Source of the DNA: Chersky-267 sp963744115
GTDB lineage: Bacteria; Chloroflexota; Limnocylindria; Limnocylindrales; CSP1-4
DNA: 64,000 bases
Reading direction: 5' to 3'
Assembly (NCBI GenBank): GCA_963744115.1
Contig: CAVUSI010000003.1
Location: 620,001 to 684,000 of the forward strand
Shown here: positions 16,340 through 24,993 of the stretch, one piece after another
Layout of the letters: each line of letters opens with the position of its first letter
Numbering within the stretch: position 1 is the first letter of the stretch
The notes under the pieces: generated by a model
Told to the model about the DNA's origin: nothing
What the model saw: the letters and a program-made list of their open reading frames with translations, nothing else
Database searches by the model: none
Program-made: the position numbers and the translations under genes

Positions 16340-18697
16340 TCACTCGCGCGAGAGCATGGCGACGGCCTCGCGCTCGAGGTCGATGTACGGCTCGCCGCTC
16401 ACATCGACCGCGACCCGGTCGATCGTGCCGCCGGTGAAGGCGTACGGGGCTTCGCCCGGGTAGTCGCGGGTGACAGCCTCGGCGCTGTCGCGCCCGACGC
16501 AGAGGCCCTCACCAGCGAGGCTGAACATGCCCGGCTGGGTCTTGATCCGGCCCTCGCCGACCTTCCGATCCCCGTGGTACAGGGTCAGGATCCCGGTGGC
16601 CACGTGGGGAGGATCCTCGCCATCCTTCTCGAACGACGCTGACAGGATGAGGTTCGCGCCCGTCGGGATGTCCTCCGTTGCGACGACCTTCTGCTCGAAG
16701 ACTCCGACGAAGTTGTTGACATAGTGGAGCCGGTCGTCCTTGACGTACAGGGCATGGCCTCCGAAGAGGGCTCCCTGCGCGAACAGGACGCCTTGGGCAC
16801 CCGGCGCCGGGATGTCAACGAGCGCGCCGATGGTGAACGAACGGTTACGGATATTCACCGCCTGGCTCTCCGGGACCTCCGCGGTGCCTGGGTAGTAGAC
16901 GTATCGCTGGCGCGGACTCGCGAGCTGTGGGCGCGGCGTGAGGATGATCTCGAGGGGAGAGCGGTCGTCCAATGGAAAGGCGCCGTTCGCGCCGGCTTCG
17001 GCGTACCAGAGGTTGACGAGCTCGCGCAATCTCTCCGGTTGCTCCGCCGCGAGATCGTGGAGCTCGGAGCGGTCGACGTCGGTGTGGTAGAGCTCCCAGG
17101 TGTCGTCGTTGAAGTGGCTCCAACCGCTGATCGTCGGGTGGGTCGTCACGGCTTTCCAGCCGTCGTGCCAGATCCCTCGCGATCCGAGCATGGAGTAGAA
17201 CTGCGTCTGCCGCGTGGAAGGCGCGGACGCGTCGGCAAGGCTCGAGGCCATGCTGACGCCGTCGAACGGGACCTGGACGTGGCCTTTGATCCGGGCCGGC
17301 GGCTCGACCCCGAGCAGATCGAGGATCGTCGGGACGAGGTCGATCGCATGGTGGTACTGGTCGCGGATCTGGCCGGCGGCCGCCTTGTTCGCGGGCCAGC
17401 TGATGATGCACGGATCGGCCGTACCTCCGTTGAACTCGTAGCGCTTCCACATCTTGAACGGCGTGTTGAACGCCATCGCCCAGCCATTCGTGTAGTGGTT
17501 GTACGTCGTCGGGCCGCCGAGCTGGTCGAGCATGGCGAGGGCCGCCTGGACGTCGTCCGGGATGCCGTTGAACAGCTTGTTCTCGTTGACCGAGCCGTTC
17601 GGGCCACCCTCGCCGGACGCGCCGTTGTCCGACACGACGATGACAAGCGTGTTGTCGCGCTGCCCGGTCGCCTCGAGGAAGTCGAGGAGCCGCCCGATCT
17701 GGTGGTCGGCGTGGGCGAGGAAACCCGCATAGACCTCGGCCATCCGACAGAAAAGGCGTCGCTCGTCGTCGGAAAGCGATGCCCACGGCTTCGTGACGTC
17801 GAGCGGCGGGAACGGCTGGCCCTGGGGGCCTGTCCGTGTCTCAGGGGTGCCGAGCGGGTTGAGCGGCGGCAGTTCGGTGTCAGGTGGGATGAGGCCCATC
17901 GCCTTCTGGCGCGCCAGCGTCTGCTCGCGCATCGCCTCGTAGCCGATGTCGAAGCGACCCTTGAACTTGTCTGCCCACTCGGTCGCGACATGGTGGGGCG
18001 CATGCGCGGCACCGGGTGCGTAGTACAGGAAGAACGGCTTGTCGGGGGCGACCGACTTGGCGTCCTTGATGAACTCGATCGCCTTGTCGGTCAGATCCTC
18101 GGTGAGGTGGTAGCCCTGCTCAGGGGTCTTGGGCGGATCGACCAGATGGTTGTCGTAGACGAGGTCGGGGTACCACTGGTTGGTCTCTGCGCCGAGGAAG
18201 CCGTACCAGCGCTCGAAGCCGCGCCCCGACGGCCAGTTGCGGCGTGTCGAGGCGAGGTTCATCTCCACCGTCGGGCAGAGGTGCCATTTGCCGACCATGT
18301 AGGTGTTCCAGCCAAGCTCACCGAGGATCTCGGGAAGCATCCCGTTCTCGGGAGGGATGGTGCCGCTCGCGTTGGGGAACCCGATCGCGGCCTCGGTGAT
18401 GCAGGCCATGCTGTTCCGGGTGTGGTTGCGGCCGGTGAGCAGGCAGGATCGCGTCGGCGAGCAGAGCGCCGTCGTGTGCCACTGGGTGTAGCGGACGCCC
18501 TCGGCGGCGATCTTGTCGATGTTCGGGGTGTCGATCGGGCCGCCGTAACAGCTCATCGCGCTGAAGCCGACATCGTCGAGGACGATGTAGACGACGCTGG
18601 TGGACCCGTCCGGGGCCTTCGGCGGTTCGAACGGCGACCAATCGGGCACCGAGTCCCGGATGTCGACGTTGATCGTGCCCTTGAAGCCGCTGGTCAT
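16340..18697 (-). CDS. Arylsulfatase (type I sulfatase) with C-terminal beta-sandwich domain
   Basis: A 785-residue sulfatase, paralogous to the one at 11129 with the same two-domain layout. The formylglycine motif is C79-S-P-T-R83 followed by SCLLTGR; Asp41/Asp42 are the first calcium ligands and VSDNGASGEGG the C-terminal metal site. The final 180 residues (YVKDDRLHYVNNFVG, TLYHGDRKVGEG) are a LamG-like sandwich. There is no signal peptide, so it is cytosolic. The ATG at 18697 is preceded by GAGGG at 8 nt. The second Ser of the classic CxPSR is Thr here, which is tolerated in many active members. The sulfate-ester substrate is unknown. Confidence 0.93.
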   Translation of the reverse strand: MTSGFKGTINVDIRDSVPDWSPFEPPKAPDGSTSVVYIVLDDVGFSAMSCYGGPIDTPNIDKIAAEGVRYTQWHTTALCSPTRSCLLTGRNHTRNSMACITEAAIGFPNASGTIPPENGMLPEILGELGWNTYMVGKWHLCPTVEMNLASTRRNWPSGRGFERWYGFLGAETNQWYPDLVYDNHLVDPPKTPEQGYHLTEDLTDKAIEFIKDAKSVAPDKPFFLYYAPGAAHAPHHVATEWADKFKGRFDIGYEAMREQTLARQKAMGLIPPDTELPPLNPLGTPETRTGPQGQPFPPLDVTKPWASLSDDERRLFCRMAEVYAGFLAHADHQIGRLLDFLEATGQRDNTLVIVVSDNGASGEGGPNGSVNENKLFNGIPDDVQAALAMLDQLGGPTTYNHYTNGWAMAFNTPFKMWKRYEFNGGTADPCIISWPANKAAAGQIRDQYHHAIDLVPTILDLLGVEPPARIKGHVQVPFDGVSMASSLADASAPSTRQTQFYSMLGSRGIWHDGWKAVTTHPTISGWSHFNDDTWELYHTDVDRSELHDLAAEQPERLRELVNLWYAEAGANGAFPLDDRSPLEIILTPRPQLASPRQRYVYYPGTAEVPESQAVNIRNRSFTIGALVDIPAPGAQGVLFAQGALFGGHALYVKDDRLHYVNNFVGVFEQKVVATEDIPTGANLILSASFEKDGEDPPHVATGILTLYHGDRKVGEGRIKTQPGMFSLAGEGLCVGRDSAEAVTRDYPGEAPYAFTGGTIDRVAVDVSGEPYIDLEREAVAMLSRE

Positions 18698-18779
18698 CGT
18701 GGCGCCCTCACTCGCTGGTCGGACCGGGGACTGGCAAGGTAGCACCGCTCGCTTCCCGCCGCGCGTCGGTCGGGCGGCG

Positions 18780-19196
18780 TCAGTCGGTGGTGCGGGCCCG
18801 ATCGGCGGTGCCGGTTGTGCCCCCGGCCGTCGCGGCAGCGGCCATCTCTCGTTCGACGGCCTGCCGCCGCCACGGCACGACGCCCTCCAGCTCGATCTCG
18901 AGCGAGAAGCTGAGGAAGGTCCGGACCAGGACGATGACCCCGAGGGCGACGGCGCTCTGGAGGGTGGAGTCGATCGCCACCGTCTGGACGATGTCGGCGA
19001 CGATGAGGATCTCGAGGCCAAGCAGGATGGTCCGACCGATGTTCCCGCGGAGGTTCTTGTAGGCGACGATGCGATCCGACCGCTGGGCGTCGCGGACGTA
19101 GGCGACGACGGCGATCAGGCAGCCCGTGACCAGGACCGTGACGCCGGCTACCTCGATCGCACGGATCACCCACTCGATGGTGGTGTCGAAATCCAC
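18780..19196 (-). CDS. DUF1622 family membrane protein
   Basis: A 138-residue protein of the DUF1622 family with three hydrophobic helices. The family core is present: VAYKNLRGNIGRTILLGLEI, VADIVQTVAI and LVRTFLSFSLEIELEG, in which the short helix-turn with Arg/Phe is strongly conserved. The C-terminal 30 residues are a polar Ala/Thr tail. It uses a GTG start with GGGAG 7 nt upstream, and a TACACT -10 candidate lies further upstream. It precedes the sulfatase on the same strand by 82 nt, but a functional link is not evident. No activity has been assigned to this family to my knowledge. Confidence 0.87.
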   Translation of the reverse strand: MDFDTTIEWVIRAIEVAGVTVLVTGCLIAVVAYVRDAQRSDRIVAYKNLRGNIGRTILLGLEILIVADIVQTVAIDSTLQSAVALGVIVLVRTFLSFSLEIELEGVVPWRRQAVEREMAAAATAGGTTGTADRARTTD

Positions 19197-19301
19197 GGAC
19201 GGCTCCCTGGCTGGTGGTTCGCCCGGAAGTGTACAGACCGGGGTGCGCTACCCTCGCCCGTTCCGTGCCCGTCGGCACCGGGGCCGCCGTCCTGTGCCGG
19301 A

Positions 19302-20855
19302 TCAGCCCGGCGCGGTCGAGACCCGGCCGTCGGCGATGGCGGCCTTGAACTCGGCGTAGTCCCGCCCGTTCTGGTCGGCGTAGGCCTCGGCGAAGTCCGC
19401 GATCGCACCGTCGAACTTGTCGCTCGTTCCGAGATATGCGGAGATCGCCACGGCATCGCCGCTGCGCGCGTGGGCTCGGGCGATCGATCGGCCGCACAAC
19501 CCGGAATAGAAGCTCAGGCCGACCGGCCGGAGGGTCGAGATGTCGACCGACCCCTTCATGTCCCACAGCTGTCGGAAGTAGAAATCGCGGCCGCCGGGAC
19601 CGCGGGTCCAGCCCAGGAAGATGTCAGGCGTCGTCTGCATCAGGCGCTGCCCGACGACGACCCGCTCACCGTGGTTCTCGTGTTCGCTCGGTTTGGTGTA
19701 CGGCTCGAGGACCGACGCGGTCGCCTCCTTGGCCTGGAGGATCATCGGGTCCTCCTGGTCTCGCCCCTCGAGGAGGATGATGAAGCAGCGGGTCCCGACG
19801 CTGCCGACGCCGACGACCTTCAGGGCGAAGTCGATGAAGCGGAACCGCTCGATCAGCTCGCGTCGGTTCTGGGCGAGGGAGTCTCGATACCCGCTGAAGA
19901 CGTCCCGGAGCAGGTCCGCGGCCCCGGGGATGTCGGGGTGGGTCACGACCGGCGGGTCGTCGATGATCCGCCACTGGCCGTCCTCGACCGTCGTGAGCGC
20001 CTGGGTCGCCCGGAGGCGGTCCTTCTTGCGCGCCTTCGCGAAGATGGCGTCGATGCGCGTGCGCGAATCGCCCGGCAGGTCCGTGCGGCGGTTGATCTCC
20101 TCGAACATCGCCATGATGTCCTCGGCGGTCGTCTTGTCATACCAGATGTCGAGGAGGCGCATGCCGGCGTGGCGGGCGATCCCCTCCCGGTACGCCTTGA
20201 CGGCATCCAGCGTGCACCTCCGCGCCTCGGCGGGCGTGAACCCGTTCTCCCGGGACGCGATGACGACGCTGGCCGCCATCCGCTTGACGTCCCACTCCCA
20301 CGGCGCGGGCAGGGTCTCGTCGAAGTCGTTGGTGTCGAACACGAGCGACCGTTCGGGCGACGCGAACAGGCCGAAGTTCGTGATGTGGGCGTCGCCGCAC
20401 GCCTGGACGATCAGGCCGCTCGTCGGCGTCCGCGACAGGTCGGCGGCCATGACCGCCGGCGCCCCCCGGTAGAACGCGAAGGCCGACGCAGCCATCCGAC
20501 CATGCCGGATCGGGACGAGGTCTTGGAGGCGGTCGCGCTCCTGGTCCGTCAGGATCGCGATCGGGTCGCGGTCGGGGGCCAGGTCGAGCGCTCCGATCGC
20601 GGTTCGCGGGGCGCGCTCGCGGCCCGCCCGGCCGATCGCCGCGCGCTCCTCGCTCGAGACCCAGGGACGTGGGACATAGCGTTCGGGGTTCGGGACATCC
20701 GGGGACCACGCGGAGGCGAATTCGGCCTGCCGAGGACCCCGTCGGGTCGCGCGGCGGCGGTCGGGCTGGTTGGCCTCGGCTCCAGGCTCGGGAGCCGACT
20801 GGTCAGATCCGACGTCCGCCGCGTCGGACCCCGCGGGAGTCTCGTTCTCATCCAT
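19302..20855 (-). CDS. DUF2252 family protein
   Basis: A 517-residue cytosolic protein of the DUF2252 family, distantly related to aminoglycoside phosphotransferase/kinase folds. Recognisable segments are RHGRMAASAFAFYRGAP, VQACGDAHITNFG (the conserved G-D-x-H-x-x-N-F), FDTNDFDETLPAPWEWD, and VVGVGSVGTRCF. The H-x-x-N and N-D-F-D motifs resemble the catalytic and metal-binding loops of kinases of that superfamily, but no substrate is known. The first 60 residues are a disordered, charged extension. The start at 20855 is supported by a TACAGT box ending 7 nt upstream. It is divergent from the LysM gene. Confidence 0.9.
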   Translation of the reverse strand: MDENETPAGSDAADVGSDQSAPEPGAEANQPDRRRATRRGPRQAEFASAWSPDVPNPERYVPRPWVSSEERAAIGRAGRERAPRTAIGALDLAPDRDPIAILTDQERDRLQDLVPIRHGRMAASAFAFYRGAPAVMAADLSRTPTSGLIVQACGDAHITNFGLFASPERSLVFDTNDFDETLPAPWEWDVKRMAASVVIASRENGFTPAEARRCTLDAVKAYREGIARHAGMRLLDIWYDKTTAEDIMAMFEEINRRTDLPGDSRTRIDAIFAKARKKDRLRATQALTTVEDGQWRIIDDPPVVTHPDIPGAADLLRDVFSGYRDSLAQNRRELIERFRFIDFALKVVGVGSVGTRCFIILLEGRDQEDPMILQAKEATASVLEPYTKPSEHENHGERVVVGQRLMQTTPDIFLGWTRGPGGRDFYFRQLWDMKGSVDISTLRPVGLSFYSGLCGRSIARAHARSGDAVAISAYLGTSDKFDGAIADFAEAYADQNGRDYAEFKAAIADGRVSTAPG

Positions 20856-20862
20856 ATGGTGG

Positions 20863-20925
20863 ACTGTAGCAGCCTCGCGTCCGCGGGGGACCGGTCAGCT
20901 TCATCGCTGCCTCGACGGGTATCAT
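20863..20925. promoter_or_regulatory. Divergent leaderless promoters of the DUF2252 and LysM genes
   Basis: On the minus strand TACAGT (complement of 20863-20868) ends 7 nt before the ATG at 20855. On the plus strand TATCAT (20920-20925) ends 8 nt before the ATG at 20934. Neither gene has a ribosome-binding site. Confidence 0.5.
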
Positions 20926-20933
20926 CGATGGTG

Positions 20934-22205
20934 ATGACGGAGCGCACCGCCCACGACGCCGGCGCGATCGCCTGTCCGTTCGTCGCGTTCGTCGACGACC
21001 GCGATGAGCGCGCCGACGTGCCCGATCATCGTCATCGCTGTTACGCGGAGATCCGCCCCGCCCAGCGCGCGATCGCGCACCAGCAGGCGTTCTGTCTGTC
21101 GTCCGGCTTCGCGGCCTGTCCGACGTTCCAGGACTGGGCCAAGCGCGAGTCGGCACGAGCTCGGGCCGCGGCGTCCACACCGCGACCGGCCGAGGAAGCG
21201 ATGGCCGCCGGCGGCCTCGTGACCGAGTCGGTCGATCCGCCCGGTCCGGTCGATGGCCCGCCGCCGCCGGAACACGATGAGGCGGCGCCGCAGGACGAGG
21301 ACCCGTTCGACGATCGAGCGACCCGCAATCCGCACCGTGACTGGGCCGCGCCGCCGCCGTGGGTCGATCCGGCCGGTCCCGACGCCGACCATTCCGCCGA
21401 CGCTCCGGCGTTCCTGTCCGAACGGACCTCCGGGTCGGACCCGGACATCGCTGCCGGCGCTGCGGGGTTGTCGGCCTCGCGGTGGTTGCAGGACGTGCCG
21501 CCGCCACGGTCGCCCGACCCGGGCGGGCCGCCGACGCGGGATCCGGACGACGAGCTCGAGCGTGCGCTCGCGGAGGATCGTGCCAACCGCGAGCGTGCCG
21601 CCGCCATCGGGACGGCGGCGGTGGTCGGTGCCACGGCATCCGGGAGTCGGGCCGCCCGCCGCTCGGCCACACCGGCGACGCCGCCCCCGAGGGTGTCCCA
21701 GGCCCGTCGCAAGCCGGTCGATCGCGACGTGGCCGGCCCGTCGTGGGAGCGGCCACGTCGCCAGGAGGCCTACCCCACGCTCAAGACGCGGATGGGCCTC
21801 CCATCGATCCCGCGCGTCGCGGTCGCGGCCCTGGCGCTGCTCGTCGCGGCGCTCATCCTGTTCGCTGCGCCGTTCGTCCTGCACCTCGGCGGTGGGGACA
21901 GTGGCGGGACGGTGGCCAGTCCGTCCCCGTCCGCCACGGCCGCGGGCCCGTCGACCCGGCCGTCGGTCGCCCCGTCCGCGGCGATCACGACCTATATCGT
22001 GAAGTCGGGCGACACGCTGCTCAAGATCGCCAAGAAGTTCGGGATCACCGTCGATCAGCTGATCGCGGCCAACAAGCAGATCAAGAACCCGAACAAGATC
22101 GGCGTCGGCATCGAGCTCAAGATCCCGACGCCGGCCGCCAGCGGCGTGATCGAGGGGTCGTCGCCCGCTCCCGGCTCGGGGGCCCCGGCGTCCACGGCGC
22201 CCTGA
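20934..22205 (+). CDS. LysM-domain membrane protein with N-terminal Cys/His-rich motif
   Basis: A 423-residue single-pass protein. Residues 1-70 carry an unusual motif: C14-P-F, then H34-x-C36, H49-Q-Q-A-F-C54 and C62-P. Residues 75-290 are a long Pro/Asp-rich disordered region, residues about 295-318 one transmembrane helix, and residues 351-397 a LysM repeat (YIVKSGDTLLKIAKKFGITV). The LysM repeat binds peptidoglycan-like glycans. The helix orientation puts the Cys/His part in the cytosol and LysM outside. Four Cys and two or three His in such spacing could bind a metal or Fe-S cluster; this is inference. ATG 20934 is preferred over ATG 20928 because of the -10 box position. Confidence 0.82.
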   Translation: MTERTAHDAGAIACPFVAFVDDRDERADVPDHRHRCYAEIRPAQRAIAHQQAFCLSSGFAACPTFQDWAKRESARARAAASTPRPAEEAMAAGGLVTESVDPPGPVDGPPPPEHDEAAPQDEDPFDDRATRNPHRDWAAPPPWVDPAGPDADHSADAPAFLSERTSGSDPDIAAGAAGLSASRWLQDVPPPRSPDPGGPPTRDPDDELERALAEDRANRERAAAIGTAAVVGATASGSRAARRSATPATPPPRVSQARRKPVDRDVAGPSWERPRRQEAYPTLKTRMGLPSIPRVAVAALALLVAALILFAAPFVLHLGGGDSGGTVASPSPSATAAGPSTRPSVAPSAAITTYIVKSGDTLLKIAKKFGITVDQLIAANKQIKNPNKIGVGIELKIPTPAASGVIEGSSPAPGSGAPASTAP

Positions 22206-22232
22206 CGGCGGACGATCCGGGCGTGGTGTCGA

Positions 22233-22562
22233 CTAGCGCGGCGCGAGGTTGATCGAGGTGATCTTGCCGGCCTCGACCCGGAAGGTGGCGTCGAGGTGCT
22301 GCGACGGGGCCCCCGGGCGGACGACGAGGATGTCCGCCTCGTAGGTGTTGCCCATGTCGCGCGCGTCGCCCGGGATCATCTTGAGACCGCGGTCGCTGCG
22401 CAGGAACCAGCCGCCGACGCGGTCCACGCCGCGGAGGGTCTGGACCGAGTCGCCGACGTGGACCCGCATCTCGGTCTTCTCGTCCATGAGCGCGACGGCA
22501 CCCTCGCGATCGCCCGCGTTGAGCTTCTCGAAGAACTCGTCCATCGTGTCAACGGCACCCAT
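22233..22562 (-). CDS. SnoaL/NTF2-like small protein
   Basis: A 109-residue protein with the cone-shaped NTF2-like pattern: a helical start MDEFFEKLNAGDREGAVALM, a DEKTEMRVHVGDSV strand, LRGVDRVGGWF, and paired C-terminal strands ATFRVEAGKITSINLAPR. Members include polyketide cyclases, steroid isomerases and binding proteins; no catalytic triad can be picked out. The start at 22562 is supported by TACACT (complement of 22570-22575) ending 7 nt upstream, which makes the mRNA leaderless. It lies just downstream of the TPM operon on the same strand but appears to have its own promoter. Confidence 0.72.
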   Translation of the reverse strand: MGAVDTMDEFFEKLNAGDREGAVALMDEKTEMRVHVGDSVQTLRGVDRVGGWFLRSDRGLKMIPGDARDMGNTYEADILVVRPGAPSQHLDATFRVEAGKITSINLAPR

Positions 22563-22585
22563 CGCCGGGAGTGTACGCGAGGCGC

Positions 22586-24337
22586 CTAGAAGCCGCCGCC
22601 CGCCCCACCACCGCCCCCGCCGGACCCTCCGCCGCCGAACCCGCCGCCCCCGCCACCCGACGACGACGGCGAGTTGCCGACCGCCCCGAGGGCGCCGAAC
22701 ATCCCGCCGAAGTCGGGGACGGCGGAGGCCGAGAACGCCGACCCTCCGCCACCGATCCCGGCGCCGCCGGCGAACGACTGCGACGTCCCGTACCACGCCG
22801 GGAACCAGGGCATCGTCGAGGCGGTCCCGCTCCTGGCATCGTCGGCGCTCCGCTCGAGCACGGATTCGGCGTTCTTCTGCAGGCCGAGGGCGACCGCCCA
22901 GACCATCGCCTGGTCCGGCGTCTCGATCCAGTCGAGCTTGGCTTCGTCGACGACCTGGGTCATCGAGCGGGCCTGCTCCATCGTCTTTTCGAGGGTCCTT
23001 CGATAGGCCGCGAGCATCGCCCGGATCGTCGCCCCGGCCATCGTCCGGGCGGGCATCGCCCGCGCGAGGATGACGGTCGCGATGCCGGCCGCTAGGAGAC
23101 CGCCGCCCAGGACGACCATCCCCGAGAAGGGCACGGTGATGCCGACGAACAAGGCGATCGCTCCGAGGACGATCTCGCCGACGCCGAGGCCCGCCCACCG
23201 CGTGGTCACCTTGCCCGGCGCCTCGTGGAACCAGTCGTGGTCGACCGCGTAGGCCTCGAGCTTCGTATCGAACGTGCCGACGTCAGATCCGAACTTGAGC
23301 AGGTCATCGTCCTCGAGGACGTTGCCGAACGGTGCAAGCGTGCGCAACTTGGTAAGCGCGTAGGTCTCGGCGTCGCTGAGCGGGCGCCGGGCGTTGAGCC
23401 GGCGCTGGGTGGCCTCCTGGTCGGTGGCGGGATCCGTCCCCTTCGTCCACAACGCGACCTTGTGGGATAGCAGCCCGTCCTTCTGTTCGAAGGCCAATTC
23501 GCCTCGACTGGCCAGATCGAGCAGTGCGGTCGTCAGGGTCCGCCGCGAACTCTGTCCGTCGTAGACCAGGGCTCCGCTGGCGGCGGTGAGGTCCGCCGGG
23601 GGCGCCGGCATGAGGACCGACGGGTCGTCGACATAGACGGGATCCCGGCCGTAGCGCAGCCAGTGGAAGACGACCCAGCCGACGAGCAGGAAGAAGAGCC
23701 CCGGCCCGACGAGGAGGCCGACGATGGCGTTGATGATCCTGCCTCGCTCGAGGCCCTGGGCATGGTCGGCCGTGGCCGCCTGGTCGACCTTGTGCATCGC
23801 GGCGAGGACCGCGCCGTCGAGGTCGCCGCCGCGCAGGAGCGGGAGCATGTCGTTCTGGTAGATCGCCTGGCGCTCCTCGTTCGACAGGAAGGTGTCCCTG
23901 AACCCCGGCCCGGCGTAGAGCTGGACCTGCCCGTGACGCAGGCTTTCGTCGAGGTCGAGGAGGATGACCATCCCGTCGTCGAACCCCTTCCGGCCGATGC
24001 CCCACTGGTCCATCAGCGCGATCGCGTCCTGTTCCGCCAGATCCGGCGTATCGCTCTCAGGTTTGAGCTGGGTGTAGACGACGACCTGGGCGCCGGTCCT
24101 GGCCTCGATCCCCGCCGCGATCCGTTGCACCTCGGCGGTCGTCGCCGGCGACAGGACCTCGGCGGTGTCGTAGACGCGCTGACCGGTCACCGGCTCCGGG
24201 TAGGGCGGTCCGGCGGCAGCCGCGAGACCTCCGAACACGACGACCGCGATCGCGACAAGTGCGGCCGATCTGATCCCGATCCGACGCAGCCGGGGTCTGG
24301 TCGGTGCCTCGGTCTGTCGGGCCTGGTCGTCGGTCAT
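22586..24337 (-). CDS. TPM-domain/DUF2207-type membrane protein with Gly-rich tail
   Basis: A 583-residue membrane protein. An N-terminal signal/anchor helix (about residues 20-40) precedes a TPM domain (YDTAEVLSPATTAEVQRI, VVVYTQLKPESDTP, VILLDLDESLRHGQ, QLYAGPGFRD), a helix near 205-225, a DUF2207-like cytosolic region, two helices around 400-445 and a final tail of about 30 residues made almost only of Gly with Phe/Ser. The Gly-rich tail is typical of this family. TPM proteins are linked to photosystem repair in plants and to membrane or phosphatase functions in bacteria; the role here is unknown. The ATG overlaps the stop of the upstream TPM paralogue (ATGA). Confidence 0.87.
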   Translation of the reverse strand: MTDDQARQTEAPTRPRLRRIGIRSAALVAIAVVVFGGLAAAAGPPYPEPVTGQRVYDTAEVLSPATTAEVQRIAAGIEARTGAQVVVYTQLKPESDTPDLAEQDAIALMDQWGIGRKGFDDGMVILLDLDESLRHGQVQLYAGPGFRDTFLSNEERQAIYQNDMLPLLRGGDLDGAVLAAMHKVDQAATADHAQGLERGRIINAIVGLLVGPGLFFLLVGWVVFHWLRYGRDPVYVDDPSVLMPAPPADLTAASGALVYDGQSSRRTLTTALLDLASRGELAFEQKDGLLSHKVALWTKGTDPATDQEATQRRLNARRPLSDAETYALTKLRTLAPFGNVLEDDDLLKFGSDVGTFDTKLEAYAVDHDWFHEAPGKVTTRWAGLGVGEIVLGAIALFVGITVPFSGMVVLGGGLLAAGIATVILARAMPARTMAGATIRAMLAAYRRTLEKTMEQARSMTQVVDEAKLDWIETPDQAMVWAVALGLQKNAESVLERSADDARSGTASTMPWFPAWYGTSQSFAGGAGIGGGGSAFSASAVPDFGGMFGALGAVGNSPSSSGGGGGGFGGGGSGGGGGGAGGGF

Positions 24338-24972
24338 CCGAATACCGCTCGGATCAACGACATGAGGAAGGCGAGGATCGTACTCATGGCACTCGAACCC
24401 TCGAGCGCTCGGGCGCGATCGACGGTCGTGGCCTTGTCGATCTCCTGCAGGGAGGCCAGCACGGCGCCATCGAGGTCGCCGGTGCGTAACAAGGGCAGCA
24501 TGACGTCCTCGAAGATCGTCTGTCGCTGGCTCGGTGAAAGATACGCCGCCGCGAATCCCGAGCCGGCGTAGAGCTGTACCTGCCCATGGCGCAGGGTCTC
24601 GTCGAGGTCGAATAGCACGACCAACCCGTCGTCGAGCCCCGCCCGGCCGATCCCCCATTGGTCGATCAGAGCTCGCGCATCGGCCTCGGCGGCCGCCGGG
24701 GTATCGCTCTCGGGCTTGAGCTGGGTGTAGACGACGACCTGAGAGCCGGTCCGGGCTTCGATCCCAGCCGAGATCCGTTCCGCCTCGGCGACCGTCGCCA
24801 CCGAAAGGACGCCGGCCGTGTCGTACACGTGCTGACCGGCGACCGGCGTGGGATAGGGCGGTCCCACTGCTGCAGCAGGGCTTGCCCCGACGAGAAGGCA
24901 GAGTGCGATCGTCGCCAGGATGCCCCACGAGACCAGGGTCGAACGATGTCGTCGTGATGTGGGCATCGGCAT
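24334..24972 (-). CDS. TPM-domain protein, short paralogue
   Basis: A 212-residue protein with a signal peptide or anchor (residues about 15-35, ending ASPAAAVG) and a single TPM domain closely matching the N-terminal half of the next gene: YDTAGVLSVATVAEAERI, VVVYTQLKPESDTP and VVLFDLDETLRHGQ recur with few changes. It ends in a short hydrophobic helix (AMSTILAFLMSLIRAVFG). It thus looks like a duplicate of its neighbour truncated after the first membrane helix. ATG at 24972 is preferred over 24981 because a TACAAT box (complement of 24980-24985) ends 7 nt before it and overlaps the longer start. The two genes overlap by 4 nt and are co-translated. Confidence 0.87.
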   Translation of the reverse strand: MPMPTSRRHRSTLVSWGILATIALCLLVGASPAAAVGPPYPTPVAGQHVYDTAGVLSVATVAEAERISAGIEARTGSQVVVYTQLKPESDTPAAAEADARALIDQWGIGRAGLDDGLVVLFDLDETLRHGQVQLYAGSGFAAAYLSPSQRQTIFEDVMLPLLRTGDLDGAVLASLQEIDKATTVDRARALEGSSAMSTILAFLMSLIRAVFG

Positions 24973-24979
24973 CAAGCCC

Positions 24980-24985
24980 ATTGTA
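24980..24985 (-). promoter_or_regulatory. -10 box (TACAAT) of the TPM gene pair
   Basis: TACAAT on the minus strand ends 7 nt before the ATG at 24972 and lies just after the presumed lysA stop, so the TPM pair can be transcribed on its own as a leaderless message. Confidence 0.5.
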
Positions 24986-24993
24986 TCGGCGGC

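Noticed and set aside
18600..20927. Open frame continuous with the LysM gene on the plus strand
   Set aside because: It is antisense to the second sulfatase, DUF1622 and DUF2252 genes; the LysM protein starts at 20934 behind its own -10 box.
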